Shown: piece by piece, positions 11,548 through 22,724 of the stretch | Position numbering within the stretch: position 1 is the stretch's first letter | How the letters are laid out: each line of letters opens with the position of its first letter | NCBI GenBank assembly: GCA_036365455.1 | Contig: JAWQUS010000020.1 | Span: forward strand, 6,297,001 to 6,361,000 | Source of the DNA: Macrosoma leucophasiata | Taxonomy: Eukaryota; Arthropoda; Insecta; Lepidoptera; Hedylidae | DNA length: 64,000 nucleotides | Reading direction: 5' to 3' | Program-made: the position numbers and the translations under genes | The notes under the pieces: model-generated | Told to the model about the DNA's origin: nothing | Seen by the model: only the letters and a program-made list of their open reading frames with translations | Databases searched by the model: none

Positions 11548-12391
11548 ATAAATACACCTAAATCTCTGAAGGCCCCCGAGCTAGAAGCTTGGGGGTAGAA
11601 GCCAGGACCGTGACCGGAAAGGTTTTTTTTTTTTTTCTTTATTTACACTAGTCTAATTCACCGGGCAATCGACGAGCGCAGAAGGCGCTCCAGCCTAATG
11701 GCGAAACGTGAGCGTTTGTATATGTGCTTGAATAACTGAATTTGTATCTGCCTAACCCTTCGGAGAACACAGGCGAAAAGTTACATAGATTTTTTTTCAA
11801 TGTGTAGCTTTTGAAATTCTAAAGAGAAATGACATTTACGTTACTAATGAATGTTATTTTGTTATTACAGGTACTGTTTACTTTTACATAAAGAATAATT
11901 TTAGTAAGTTTTATGTAAGTACTTACATATGGATTGTGCATTATTTTATTACAATATTCTAAAAAAATTACTTATATAACTCATAAAAATATTGCTATGT
12001 TGAATTTTTTTATACTCACATAATTTTCCTCGTGATGTTTCCTCCACAATGGTATTATAATTGGTAGAAAGAAATGTATTACCAGATCAACATATACCTA
12101 CTAAAGTACCAGGTCACAGTTTTCAGAAGTCAAATTATAATTACAAAAAACATACTTCCTATTATTCATTCTATAACATTTTTAATGGTCAAAAATAATT
12201 AAAATATGTAGAACAGAAGGATAATAAGATATGTATGAAAAAGGTAGCAATAATGTGGTAATACAGTAGGCTGAAGGCATGTCGCCTTAAATAGAATGAT
12301 ATTTGATCGCAATCCGAGAATATGATCGTATTTACTGAATATTATATAAATAAACTTAGTATTGAACGCTATAACGAGACAAAGAAGGTAC

Positions 12392-12628
12392 CTTTTTTTT
12401 ATTTATGTACTAAAAGTGGCAAACAAGCATGCAGTTCACATTGATGGTAAGTGATGACTGCAGCCTATAGACACCCACACAATGACCAGAGGTTAAAATG
12501 CAGATGCGTTGCCACTTCTGAGGCCTAAGGTGTTATGCCTCTGTGCCGGAAATTACAGGGCCATACATTACCACCTGACCGGAATACGATAGTGCAGAAC
12601 ACTACCATTTAGTGGCAAGTATATTAAG
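12392..12628 (-). repeat. RepA, 5'-truncated copy
   Basis: Minus-strand copy from TTTTTTATTTATG through the GGCAAACAAGCATGCAG block to TTTAGTGGCAAG. Hairpin end missing. Confidence 0.85.
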
Positions 12629-12635
12629 TACCTAC

Positions 12636-12866
12636 GTATTTTATACGTTTCATGATACAGTAAATAAATACGCTTACCTACACTCACAGCCCCACAGTAG
12701 GTATAAACCTGTGTCGTGGGTGCCTTTGTACACATACAGGACTCAAACAAAAACCCAGGCCCGAAACAAATATCTGTTGGCCATACAAGTATTTGTCCCG
12801 GTGCGGGGATCGAACACGCGACCCTTCGAATCAAACGGTCATCTCACACTGCTGGACTAACCGGGT
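12636..12866 (-). mobile_element. tRNA-derived SINE-J, copy 1
   Basis: On the minus strand the head reads GACCCGGTTAGTCCAGCAGT (A-box-like), then a B box GTTCGATCCCC (complement at 12806-12815), 'GGGACAAATA', a body with 'GGGTTTTTGTTTGAGTC' and an A/T-rich tail 'AAGCGTATTTATTT'. Pol III-type internal promoter layout. Copies lie at 12867-13090 and 28709-28905. Confidence 0.75.
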
Positions 12867-13090
12867 CGTCTGAGAAATAATACAGGCAGTGTGTGATGAC
12901 TAAGGGATTCGAGGGTCCTGGGTTCGATCTCTACTCCGAGACAAATAGATATTTGTATGGCCTGCGCATGATGGTTGGTTGGGTCTGGGTGTTTGTGTTG
13001 TTTGTGTGCAACAGCACCTACGCACGATACAGGTTTATTTAAACCTACATAGTGTGGGGCTGGAGTGTAAGCTTATTTTTATTTTTCATA
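12867..13090 (+). mobile_element. tRNA-derived SINE-J, copy 2
   Basis: Plus-strand copy with B box GGTTCGATCT at 12921-12930, 'GAGACAAATAGATATTTG', GGGTCTGGGTGTTTGTG and 'GGGGCTGGAGTGTAAGCTTA' tail. It abuts copy 1 head to head. Confidence 0.75.
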
Positions 13091-13680
13091 AAAAAATAAT
13101 CTGTCAAAAAGTGAAAAACGAGTAGGTATTTAGGTGTAAGGTTGCCAGCATACTATTAACACAATGATAAACAACAGATAAAATACGTATTATCGAAATA
13201 ATTATTTAGTAATCCACGTATTAAAAATTCGTTCATCGTAGGTAGTTGTTGATTTTACAAGTGGAGAATCACCTTTAACTTTTTCCTGGGGTGAATGTTG
13301 CATACAAATACACAGGAAAATATATTATATTTGTAATTTGGCGCACGACGAAAAGCGAAGGTCAAACATTAACCTTCATTTGTATAATGGTGTAACGGTG
13401 TTGTTTTTTTTTATCGCTGATAAAAAAAAATTACAGGTAGTACTTGCTTTCCCCAGTCAGTGGGTTTGCCCATAAAAATAAAATACAATATGGCCGGTGT
13501 TATTGGCTGATTGCTGATTCATTTGATAAAAATAAATGGAAAAAAAAACAATCTTACGGGGACAGAATAAAAATTGGTAAAGGATTTTTAAAAATCAATC
13601 GTGGTTTATTAATATAAATATGTCTTTTTTTCTTTTTTATTTATTTCTTTTTTTATTTATTTATTAAGAGAAGTTACATA
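13091..13680. other. No recognised feature
   Basis: AT-rich DNA with homopolymer runs; no coding or repeat signature identified. Confidence 0.45.
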
Positions 13681-13799
13681 AACAATTTAAATGTAGCTAC
13701 AAAAATGCCACAAAACCCTTAGGTAATGGGTTTGTTCTGGCACCTTTACATTCGAAGCTCTAATAATATTTAAATGCATGCATACATATATTCATGCAA

Positions 13800-14170
13800 A
13801 CATATGCAAACATATATTACGCGTTTTTTCTATTAATTTGTGAGACTTATTCCTTAGTGTATTGTATTCAAGACGCAGCTGCGCAGTAATCTATTAGTAG
13901 GGTCCTTTAAGCATTTAATAAAATATTCATCCGTTTTTATGCATTTATTTTTAATTTCATGATTAATCCAGTTTTCTTTATTGCGCTTAGAAACTATCGA
14001 AATCTTTTTTGTGAATGTTGAAGACTTATAAGCTTCTTGAAAATTATCTGAGATAGAATTATAGATTTGATTTGGACAATCCATGGACTCTGTTATTTCC
14101 CAATCTATCTTGTCTAATTTACTACGCAAAAAATTACGGTCTATGTAAGAAATTATTTTTGGTGCATGCT
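13800..14170 (-). pseudogene. LINE ORF2 fragment (endonuclease-RT linker)
   Basis: A minus-strand frame (91 codons at 13854-14129) reads like the linker between the endonuclease and the reverse transcriptase of jockey/CR1-type LINEs: 'FQEAYKSST' then basic 'KRNKENWINHEIKN', 'YFIKCLKDPTN'. No endonuclease or palm motif is preserved, so it is a small relic. The assignment rests on the general pattern (basic stretch, W-I-x-x-E-I-K, K-D-P) and is inference. Confidence 0.5.
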
Positions 14171-15595
14171 GTATTTTGTAAATAAGTAGGTATTTTAAAA
14201 GAGTACCTAGTACCTACCTATATCGCTCCAGCTTTGTACTATGTTGTAGGTACTAGTAACAAAATATATTGCAATAATTATTTAGTGGTACTGGTGTATT
14301 AATTCGTCGGAATATGTTTTTTTTATTTTCTAACCACATACTAGTAGCACAGTCTAAAGAAAACTAAAGTCTTAATTACCTATATACTGTGCTAGTAGTG
14401 AGTAGAGTTCATGTGGTATACAAAACGTACAGACACTTAAATACTCTTAAGAAACAGAAGTAGATCTTACCTCATAAGAGTGTCAACATTAAACCATAGT
14501 CAGAGAATATATAAACAGATAGGGAGAGTGAGGGTGTGAGACAGAAGAAAAAGGGCAGGTACTTAATTACAGTACCAAGAAATAATGCAGATCGAGCTTA
14601 GGAAGGAGACGATCGGCTAGTTTCACCCTCGTAGACCGTTATACCTGCTGCATACTGCCTACGTAAGCACTAATCTAATAGTTCGGTATTGATCAAAAGT
14701 TCATCAAAATGGTCGACAAACGTCACATAGATTATGTGCGAAAGAGATAACGCTCAGAGCCGTAATTAGCCGATGTCTCAAAATTCAAATTCAAATGCAA
14801 AAATTCATTTTCACTTGGAAATAATAGAATTTGCTTGTGATAGGTCAAATTATAAAATATAGAATTAAAGCGAATAACAACTGATACGTTGATTAATTAA
14901 AATAAATAATGGTCCAAAAATACTAAATAATAAAAAAGGATATCAACATAATGTTCCATACTCTTTTACCTAAGGTGGATATGTGCAATATATCGTGCTG
15001 CGAAGTGTACTGTACTCTTCTCTTTTTTAACTAGATATAAGGATTTCTTATACAGACCACCATCTAGAGTACATCTAAACAATCAAAATGTTTATAGTAT
15101 GTCCATACACATCTTTAATTGTCTTTCCAATCATATTAAAATAATTTTAAGAAAAGTATTTCGCAATGGCTTTTGGAGAAATGTTTCTATTCTCTCAATG
15201 AATATTATGATGACGCTGAAAAAACATGACATATTTAATATTATATAATTTATTCTCTATCGTTTCTTATATCTTATGATTATATGATTAAGTATGCAAT
15301 TGACATTTTGAGTTTTCAATGCTTGGTAGATATTTCTGACATTTAATTATTACAAATTTAGTTATAATATAAATTTTTTTTAAAGTGAATGATACCTAAA
15401 TGTAATGCTATCTACTATTTCCTTATTAATGTAATTTGTCTCGTCAAGCTGTAAGAGTACTAGTATGTTATTTACTGAAAAATTCGCATGCCGTGAGCGG
15501 CAGAACATATGATACAATCAAATATTTAAGACCAAAGCATGTAATACTATGTTCTTGTGAATAAATGATTATGATTATGATTAGGATTAAAAGTA
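14171..15595 (+). repeat. Possible LINE 3' end with (ATGATT)n tail
   Basis: The stretch is non-coding. Its end, GAATAAATGATTATGATT followed by further ATGATT units at about 15560-15585, is the 3' tail seen on several lepidopteran non-LTR elements. How far the element extends leftward cannot be told; 'AATTCAAATTCAAATGC' near 14783 may belong to it. The rest of this stretch shows nothing I recognise. Confidence 0.35.
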
Positions 15596-15600
15596 CCTTT

Positions 15601-15690
15601 TCATTGTTTTAAGTCGTATATTTTATACGACTTCAAAAAAAGGAGGCGGTTCTCAATTCGTCCGGATCTTTTTTTTTGTGGTATAGTAAC
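15601..15690. repeat. Short interspersed repeat M, copy 1
   Basis: CGACTTCAAAAAAAGGAGGC and GGTTCTCAATTCGTCCGG are shared with 21768-21815. Common short lepidopteran repeat; class unknown. Confidence 0.5.
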
Positions 15691-15964
15691 ATAGGAACTA
15701 CCTATATTTACCAGTGATAGTAGCAAAAGGGACGAATCGATTTTGCGATACTTTTGTTTAATCATATTTATTGACTTCAACAAATTGTTATATTGTATAC
15801 AAAACAAAGTCCCGTGTTATTAATACGTTTTTAAAATAGGGAAATATGATAATATTAATCCTAGTATTGTTATAGAATTTATCCTTATTTTATCAAATTC
15901 CATGTTAGCCATGAATTCAGACTTATTTACATTATTCATGAGTCAATTTCCAAGTATTGCCGGA

Positions 15965-16009
15965 GACCGAAAATTCTTTCATACGGTATGTATGAAAGGA
16001 TTTTTGGTC
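15965..16009. other. Short hairpin
   Basis: Twenty-base arms GACCGAAAATTCTTTCATAC and GTATGAAAGGATTTTTGGTC pair with two mismatches around a 5-base loop. Confidence 0.5.
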
Positions 16010-16089
16010 AACATTCTTCAAGCAGAATGTTTAATTTCAGCTTTCAATAACCAGTAGTTTCGGCGGTACGATGTCTTTCAATCACCGAT

Positions 16090-16364
16090 TTTTTTAATGT
16101 AATGGAAGTAACAAACAAGCATGCAGTTCACATTGATGTTAAGTGATGATTGTATCCTATAGACACCCACACAAGGTCAAAATGCAGATGCGTTATCACT
16201 CCTGAGGCCTAAGGTGTTATGCCTCTGTGCCGGAAATTACTGGGCCATACATTACCACCTGACCGGAACACGATTGTGCTGAACACTACCATTTCGCGGC
16301 AAGTATATTAGGTAATGCGGTGATGCCTTCGCCCGCGAGCTCCGTCACTGGAGCTCTACCACCA
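16090..16364 (-). repeat. RepA, full-length copy
   Basis: Runs from ATGTAATGGAAGTAACAAAC to GAGCTCTACCACCA and includes the terminal GAGCTCC..GGAGCTC hairpin. It directly abuts the truncated inner end of MITE-TA. Confidence 0.9.
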
Positions 16365-16365
16365 T

Positions 16366-16848
16366 GAAGAAGAAGCCGAAAAAAATACAATTAATTTATT
16401 CAAGAATATATTTTAGAGTTACAACCACATTTAATTCAAACGATTTTATCATTTTCAACCATGTTCAACATGGCGGCGATACAGCTAACCTACGCTTGGG
16501 ATAGTACTTAAGTAGATAAAACAAAACTAATGCTATCTGTATCTTACTAATGCATCAGATATTAACAAAAAAACGTTGTATCGAATCGATCAATTTAAAG
16601 AAGTTCCGATGAATTTCTTTAAATTGGAAATCGATTAGTATTGATCATTAGTGGAATTTGTCAAACTAACATTGGCCGCCAAATTCGCCATGTTGGTTTT
16701 GAGTTGCAATTCTAACTGCATATTACTGCAAAAAAAGCTAAATAAGTGAAAATATGCAGTAAAAAACGTTTTTATATTGATTTTGCCTGTTAATGATATT
16801 GTGTACAATACATGGCCGGAGGTCCATACATTTTTGCAACATCTCCTT
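16366..16848 (-). mobile_element. MITE-TA, truncated copy
   Basis: Reverse-complement relative of the complete element at 33610-34084. It keeps the TTGCAACATCTCCTT terminal repeat followed by TA (16849-16850). The other terminal repeat is missing where RepA abuts. Internal blocks include GCATATTACTGC and GTTCAACATGGCGGCGATAC. Confidence 0.75.
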
Positions 16849-16850
16849 TA

Positions 16851-16937
16851 AGTGCTATCAATTGGCGGCAGATTGATTAAGTAATGCAACGATGCCTATG
16901 TTGTCGAGCTTCGACAGTGGAACTCTACCACTAGTAA
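16851..16937 (-). repeat. RepA fragment (hairpin end)
   Basis: Diverged end fragment: GGCGGCAGATTGATTAAG to GGAACTCTACCACTAG. Confidence 0.6.
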
Positions 16938-17380
16938 ATCTTAGGTCACGTGTGTTTTTTTTCTTGAAGTAAAATTCTCTGTAATTTCCTAACAATCGAT
17001 ACATACGTAAGGCAGGTTAGTCATTAAGTCCTATCATTTGAATCATACCTGCTCCAATCCTCGTCGACGTCGCGTCGTGGTGACTCAAACCGCATCCCAT
17101 ACATCCTTGTTCCCCAATTAATTCCACAACACAGTGAGAATGATCTCACGCATTTAATTGTTTCAACGCACAGAGCTTTCTGGAAATCTAAACGATAACA
17201 ACTGTAATAATTCCAATTAAGCGAGTTAACCTTTCAGTGACTCATTATAAGCTATACCAAGTATGCATGGTGAATTACTTTGTGTTAATAATTATGGTTT
17301 TTTAGTTATATTTATGGTGTGTGTACAAATTTACGTAGAAATAGATGACTGCACTTTGGCGTCTAAACGTAACGACCTCA

Positions 17381-17598
17381 ACGCCCATTAGTTGAGGAAA
17401 ATTCTTCCGTTAGTGCAGTTATGGCCGAATACTCAAACGTCGCTCATTTTTAAGCAACCCTCAAATGTGTGCTCTCTCTATCGTTTGAACGCGTTTTATA
17501 AAGACAGAAGACTTTTAAGTCCCACTTAAATTTGAGTGACGTTTGAGTATTCGGCCATAACTGCACTAACGGAAGAATTTTCCTCAACTAATGGGCGT
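17381..17598. mobile_element. Foldback MITE with 61-bp perfect arms
   Basis: The left arm (17381-17441) starting ACGCCCATTAGTTGAGG and the right arm (17538-17598) ending CCTCAACTAATGGGCGT are perfect reverse complements over 61 bp. The match continues with mismatches to about 76 bp. The ~70-bp centre has no open frame. No clear target-site duplication is seen, so the class is open. No other copy was found in this window. Confidence 0.85.
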
Positions 17599-17759
17599 CA
17601 ACCGAACTAATAACTCAATTTGGATAAGTCCACTCACATTCTATTCAAACAAAAATAAGTGAGTTCCGCAACCATAATTTCTTCAGCATTTCACCTTATT
17701 TGAGTTATTTGTCAGCTCGCACGACAAAAATTCGCACGATCGGGCGATTTGGCACCTTG

Positions 17760-17900
17760 GAACTGCCCCAGGGTGTCAACAGGCTCGCCATCTGTTACAT
17801 AGGTCAAAAACGTAACCGGCGAATCGTGGGTGTTTGCAAGTATGCTTGAATGCCTACCCCTTCGGGGATTACAAGCTTGAAGTTACGTTTTTAATTTTTT
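17760..17900 (+). repeat. SINE-H 3' fragment
   Basis: CAACAGGCTCGCCATCTGTT, AACCGGCGAATCG and CCTACCCCTTCGGGGATTAC match the tail half of SINE-H. Confidence 0.65.
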
Positions 17901-18107
17901 TAGAACACTGAAATCGTCAAGTTATAATCCACTTTAATAAGAATAACTAATTAAGGCGCCATATGTATGGTAAAAACCCATCGTCATTCCTGGCGCAAGG
18001 CTGCGGTTGTATTGCGGTTTTTGTCTATTAGGTACGTTTGACGCTATTTGCCTTTTTGGGATTTGGACCCAATTTAGACAATATCCTTATAGGAAGCTGG
18101 ACGCTTG

Positions 18108-18376
18108 TTAATCTATATATATACTCGTATAAAAATCAAGTTCGTCTCGGTAAAACTCGAGAACGGCTGGACCGATTTGGCTAATTTTGAATGATTTTCG
18201 GAAGTCCAGGGAAGGTTTGAAAGGTCAGAAAATATGAAAAAAATTGAAGGGAAATAGTAAAAACCACAATTTCATTTTTTCCATACAAATAGTCCGTATC
18301 TATCAAACCTTTGACACATTATTTGATTGTGACACGTTATTTGATTGTGAGGCGAAGTTTGCCGGGTCAGCTAGTC
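18108..18376 (+). repeat. Repeat L, copy 2
   Basis: Close copy of 10256-10503 with the same GGAAGTCCAGGGAAGG core and GCCGGGTCAGCTAGT end. It contains a short internal duplication (GACACATTATTTGATTGT then GACACGTTATTTGATTGT). Confidence 0.8.
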
Positions 18377-18697
18377 TATAATAATATCTGGATTTTAAAG
18401 TCTTTTAATGGCTTGATGCACAATCGCAAACAAAACTATTTTTACTCGTCGTGTCGCTTATGTTGAACTGATATGATTTTAATACTAATTCCCAAATTAT
18501 TTTTACAGATGTAATTTTTGGTGCTATGACATAAGCAACTGGAACGTTGGGTTTTAGTTTAAAACCATTCTAGTCTTATCTAAAAAGAGTATGTGAGATA
18601 AATCCTATAAAATAGTATCTATTATTTGAATGTGTTTACTTCGGGAAAACCTAAATACACATTGTAATACTTAAGTGAGTTGTTCGATAGTGCAGTG

Positions 18698-18989
18698 CAT
18701 AGAGCAACACCGGAGGGGAGTAGCCATATGCAGGCTTTCCCCTCTGTCAAAGTACAAGACCAAATGTTCTTACGCCTGTCGCCTAGATGTTTAAATGTGT
18801 GCGTGAAATTGTTTCTGTTCTTGTTAAAGTCAAGGTGTGAGTTTCGTAGTAATAGACGATTTTTGTAGTGTGCGTGTGTGTCGCACGCATTTCCCCCCGC
18901 AAAAAATGACAGTGTATTTTGCATCGGTAATACACCCTATGGCTACTCCCCTCCAGTACGCCGCGACCGGTGGACCGCGTTGCTGTATG
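18698..18989. mobile_element. hAT-like MITE, copy E3
   Basis: Ends CATAGAGCAAC and GTTGCTGTATG. Exact 8-bp target-site duplication GTGCAGTG at 18690-18697 and 18990-18997. The long imperfect inverted repeats include GAGGGGAGTAGCCATA. Confidence 0.9.
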
Positions 18990-19337
18990 GTGCAGTGTAT
19001 CAGTAGAGTAACTGAAATAGTCCACCATAGTAATAAAGCGATCGATACACATGCCTTAGCAATAGTATGATGGAATATTGTTGCCATTTACATTTTTAAG
19101 TAGTTGTGGTTTTGCTATCAATAGCGAAAATTGTAAATATTAAATGGCTCAGCCCGCGTCTTATATTTGTCTATGACTATTATTTGAACATAATCGGCCA
19201 ATTGCGTAGGTTCGTACTTTCAAAATTGGAACTTGGCGCTAGACCACATGTGCACTTGACTCGTTTATATTAAAATCTGTGCTTATTTGATTAATTTTGG
19301 ATCAACGGAGAGTCCTCCGACTACGGCGGATTTTACG

Positions 19338-19512
19338 GATGTACGGCCCTGTAATTTCAGGCACAGAGGCCATAACACCTTAGGCCTCAGGAGTGGCAGC
19401 GCATCTGCATTTTGACCACTGGTCATTGTGTGGGTGTCTATAGGCTGCAGTCATCACTTAACATCAATGTGAACTGCATGCTTGTTTGCCACTATTATTA
19501 CATTAAAAAAAA
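19338..19512 (+). repeat. RepA, 5'-truncated copy
   Basis: From GATGTACGGCCCTGTAATTT to TTACATTAAAAAAAAG. Confidence 0.85.
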
Positions 19513-19890
19513 GAAAAAAACTACGCATACCTACATCTGTGAGGGAAAAATGCGTGAAGTTGTGTTAATGATCCCATAAAATAACTACATATTAATTATT
19601 TATGCCAACCTGCGAGTTTATAATCTGGCAATTATACATATATACCTATGCGTCCATTATAAACACTTAGAAACAGAAAGAAATTACGATGGAATCTTTA
19701 GCAGAGTAAGTTACTAAAATATTAATATACCTGTTGTATATTATTTCGCATTAACAAAATTATTAAGGGTAAAAGCGACTTCTTAACGATATTTAATAAA
19801 CTGGAAAGTTTATTATATCGATTGCCTAACTAGCATTGTGTGGCAATACATAGCGCTACTGCCACCATAAGGCAATGCAATAAATGTGAA

Positions 19891-20003
19891 GGAAAGATTT
19901 GACAAATCGGGCAGGCCTTCGGTAGTTCAGTTGGAAGAGCGGCTGGACTAGATTCCCAATGGCCGCGAGTTCGAGTCTCGCCTGAAGTCAAATTTTTCTT
20001 TCC
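19891..20003 (+). repeat. tRNA-like element on an extended stem, copy I1
   Basis: A tRNA-like core at 19915-19990 has CGGTAGTTCAGTTGG (A box, with a D-arm GTTC/GAGC) and GAGTTCGAGTC (B box, with a perfect T stem GCGAG/CTCGC). The core is flanked by complementary GGAAAGATTTGAC and GTCAAATTTTTCTTTCC. The acceptor-like 7-bp stem pairs 6 of 7 including a wobble. Probably a tRNA-derived repeat, not a working tRNA gene: no good anticodon arm was found. Confidence 0.6.
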
Positions 20004-20059
20004 ATTTTTCTTTAAAAATATTAATATACCTTCTTACTACTTACACAAATCAATGGTTT

Positions 20060-20231
20060 GTTTTTTTTTATCTTTATGTAATGAAAGTGGCAAACAAGCA
20101 AGCAGTTCACATTGAAGTTAAGTGATGACTGCAACCTATAGACACTTACACAAAAACCAGAGGTCAAAATGCAGATGCGTTACCACTCCTGCGTACCCGC
20201 GAGATCCGTCATTGGAGCTCTACCACCAGTA
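20060..20231 (-). repeat. RepA with internal deletion
   Basis: Both ends are present (GGCAAACAAGCAAGCAG and GGAGCTCTACCACCAGT) but about 110 bp of the middle is missing between TACCACTCCTG and CGTACCCGCGAG. Confidence 0.8.
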
Positions 20232-20444
20232 AACCAGTTTCAATAGGTTAGTTTGGGAACAGTTTCCTTTTTGTACGATACCTAATTTCCCAATAAATTT
20301 TCCACCATGCGGTGGCGGTTACTACATGATATTTGAGTATATAACCCTCATTACACGGAATAGTTTAGTCATTACCATGCAATAAATCGCCACAACTGCA
20401 ACATTTAATATGAATGGAACATTCGCTTTTTTATCCCCCTCAAT

Positions 20445-20741
20445 CATAGAGCAACGCGGGCCACTGGCCGCCGCGGCGGACCCGAGGGGAGTAGCCATAG
20501 CGTTTGTTACCGATGCAAAACTGTCTGTCATATTTTGCGGGGGAAAATGCGTGTGACACGCACACACACTACAAAAATTGTCTATTACCTTGACTTTGAC
20601 AAAATACATAAACCATTCCACGCACACATTTAAACTTCTAGGCGACAGGCCTATTTGGGCTTGTACTTTGACAGAGGGGAAAGCCTGCATATGGCTACTG
20701 CCCTCCGTTCCGTCGCGGCCAGTGGCCCGTATTGCTCTATG
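20445..20741. mobile_element. hAT-like MITE, copy E4
   Basis: Ends CATAGAGCAACGCGGGCCAC and GTGGCCCGTATTGCTCTATG. Target-site duplication of 8 bp with one mismatch (CCCTCAAT and CCTTCAAT). The interior is in the opposite orientation to E3. Confidence 0.9.
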
Positions 20742-20887
20742 CCTTCAATTGTTATAACATTCAAACGGTCCGGTTATTTACTGTGTAATAGAGGGGAAAT
20801 TTACTGCAATTCAGTCATCGAAGTTTTCCTACTTTCGTCACGAAATCCCTCCTTTTGATGTACCTATATATGTTAAGGGATTTACTG

Positions 20888-21300
20888 CCTCGGTAGCCTA
20901 GTGGTAGCGGTTCGATTCCCGGGTAGGTAAGGTGTTATGCCTCTGTGCCGAAAATTACAGGGCCGTACATTACCACCTGACCGGAACACGATAGTGCTGA
21001 ACACTACCATTTAGCGGCAAGTAAATCAGGTAATGCGGTGGTGCCTACGCCCGCGAGCTCCGTCACTGGAGCTCTACCACCAGTAAAAAGAGATAACGGT
21101 GTAAAGTCCTTTATCTCCGGTTCTTTTTCTGGAAGTTTCCTAGTAAACTCTGAGGGAGGAAATGTGTCCGGACATGGTAACAGGCTCGCCACTTGTTACA
21201 TGCGTCAAATCGTGGTTGTTTGCATGTATGCTTGTAAGCATGCATTTACTTTACCTCTGCCTCCCTTCGAGGAATATAGACGTGAAGTAGTTATTTTTTT
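20888..21300 (+). mobile_element. tRNA-derived SINE-H, copy split by RepA
   Basis: The tRNA-like head CGGTAGCCTAGTGGTAG...GGTTCGATTCCCGGGTAG lies at 20891-20926. The body resumes at about 21090 with AGAGATAACGGTG and TCCGGTTCTTTTTCTGG, GGTAACAGGCTCGCC and CCTCTGCCTCCCTTCG. A RepA piece (20929-21087) sits between, so the SINE was there first. Confidence 0.7.
20929..21087 (-). repeat. RepA, half copy inside SINE-H
   Basis: From AAGGTGTTATGCCTCTGTGC to GGAGCTCTACCACCAGTA. The A-run end is missing. Confidence 0.85.
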
Positions 21301-21554
21301 AAAAATGTTTTTTTAATTAATTTAGGTACCTATTTGATTTTCGACTAAATTGGGACCTTTTTCGAAAAGGAGTCTCCGATAATGACTTACTATGATGCGT
21401 GAAGTAGGCAACTTAAGTATGTATGTGTTTTTGATCCACATAAATGTAAATCATGACTTAGGTAATCCCTGAAGAAGCAGATAGATCCTATATGATCCAA
21501 GAACAATAAGAAATCAATTGTCATATTAATTTGGATAGAAAATATTTATACCAT

Positions 21555-21735
21555 TACTAGCTGTTGCCTGCGGCTTCGCCCGCGTGGATGTCGTTTTATA
21601 ATCCTGAATTTTCTTTTGCTATAAACCTCGCCGAGCGCGAGACCTTTCCAACGAATGCAAAATCGTGGATATCGGTTCGTGCGTTCTGGAGTTATAGCGT
21701 CAGAAAGGAAAACCCGACTTATTTTTATATATGAG
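21555..21735 (-). repeat. LINE/SINE 3'-tail repeat (K type)
   Basis: Reverse complement of 61940-62130: AGCTGTTGCCTGCGGCTTCG, CGCGTGGATGTCGTTTTATA, TCTGGAGTTATAGCGTCAG. Confidence 0.7.
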
Positions 21736-21767
21736 ATTAGCGTAAATGGGTGAAATTTGTTTTTAAC

Positions 21768-21815
21768 CGACTTCAAAAAAAGAGATGGTTCTCAATTCGT
21801 CCGGTTCTTTTTTTT
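21768..21815. repeat. Short interspersed repeat M, copy 2
   Basis: ACCGACTTCAAAAAAAGAG and GGTTCTCAATTCGTCCGGTT, as at 15601. Confidence 0.5.
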
Positions 21816-22680
21816 TACATTATATGTAGACCTGTAAAACAATATACGCGTTACTTATGTAAGCGCCTATTTGAATATATTGAATAATTTTTGCATGTAC
21901 TGATGTATGTCCGGTCCTAACTGTACTGTACGCACTTATTGGTAAGTATGTGAGTAAATAGGTTTTTGTACCGATTAATAATTATTTCGTATCTACATAT
22001 TTTCGTATTAACTATCTACAAATAGTTATGAAAAATGATGTTTTGAGTCAATAGGTACTTTTTTATTATTTTGTACAACGGGCTTATATAATAGTAAAAA
22101 GTGTAACGGAGTACGTACGTCTTCTTACGTTGCGTAAGCAAAAAAGAGATTTTCACTGTTGTTTAAATGTAATCCGAAAGAAATATGAACATTTCAATAT
22201 GTGATACATGTGAAGGTAACGTACATAGGTCTATGTGCAAAAAATATTAAAATTTAGGTAAGTAGGTACTCAAATGTGTATATAGACTATTAGATATACC
22301 CGATGGATTTATAGATGCTAAATAAAATAATCGTTTATAAACAAAAATGAAATAAATTAACATTATACGGAAATACAAAACAGCAATTATTAAAATTTAT
22401 TTATTTATAACAATTAACGCATTCATTTGAAATTGCCGTTACTGGCATAACAGTAATTGTCTAACAGTAGATTATATCAACTTGTGCCATTTATAAACAA
22501 TTGAGTGATATAATCTATTAGACACTTGACCTTATAAATAAAAAAAAAAATATCTTGTCTAACAGCATTATAGTTTTTTTTGTCTGCGGATTAAAGAGGT
22601 GCTGATATTTATGTTTCAAAAATGTTCCAACCTGGGACACTGTTCTTATCATTTTTCGCAGATGCAAAGGCCATTGATGA
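21816..22680. other. No recognised feature
   Basis: AT-rich DNA with no coding, RNA or repeat signal that I can support. Confidence 0.45.
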
Positions 22681-22724
22681 TAATGATGATGATATTATGT
22701 TTCAATGAAGTCATCATCATCATT

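Noticed and set aside
12612..12860. Coding frames over the SINE-J pair
   Set aside because: The Pol III boxes and the second and third copies show these are SINE sequences.
20888..20930. Functional tRNA gene
   Set aside because: Only the head of a tRNA-derived SINE; the region between the boxes is shortened and the SINE body continues after an insertion.
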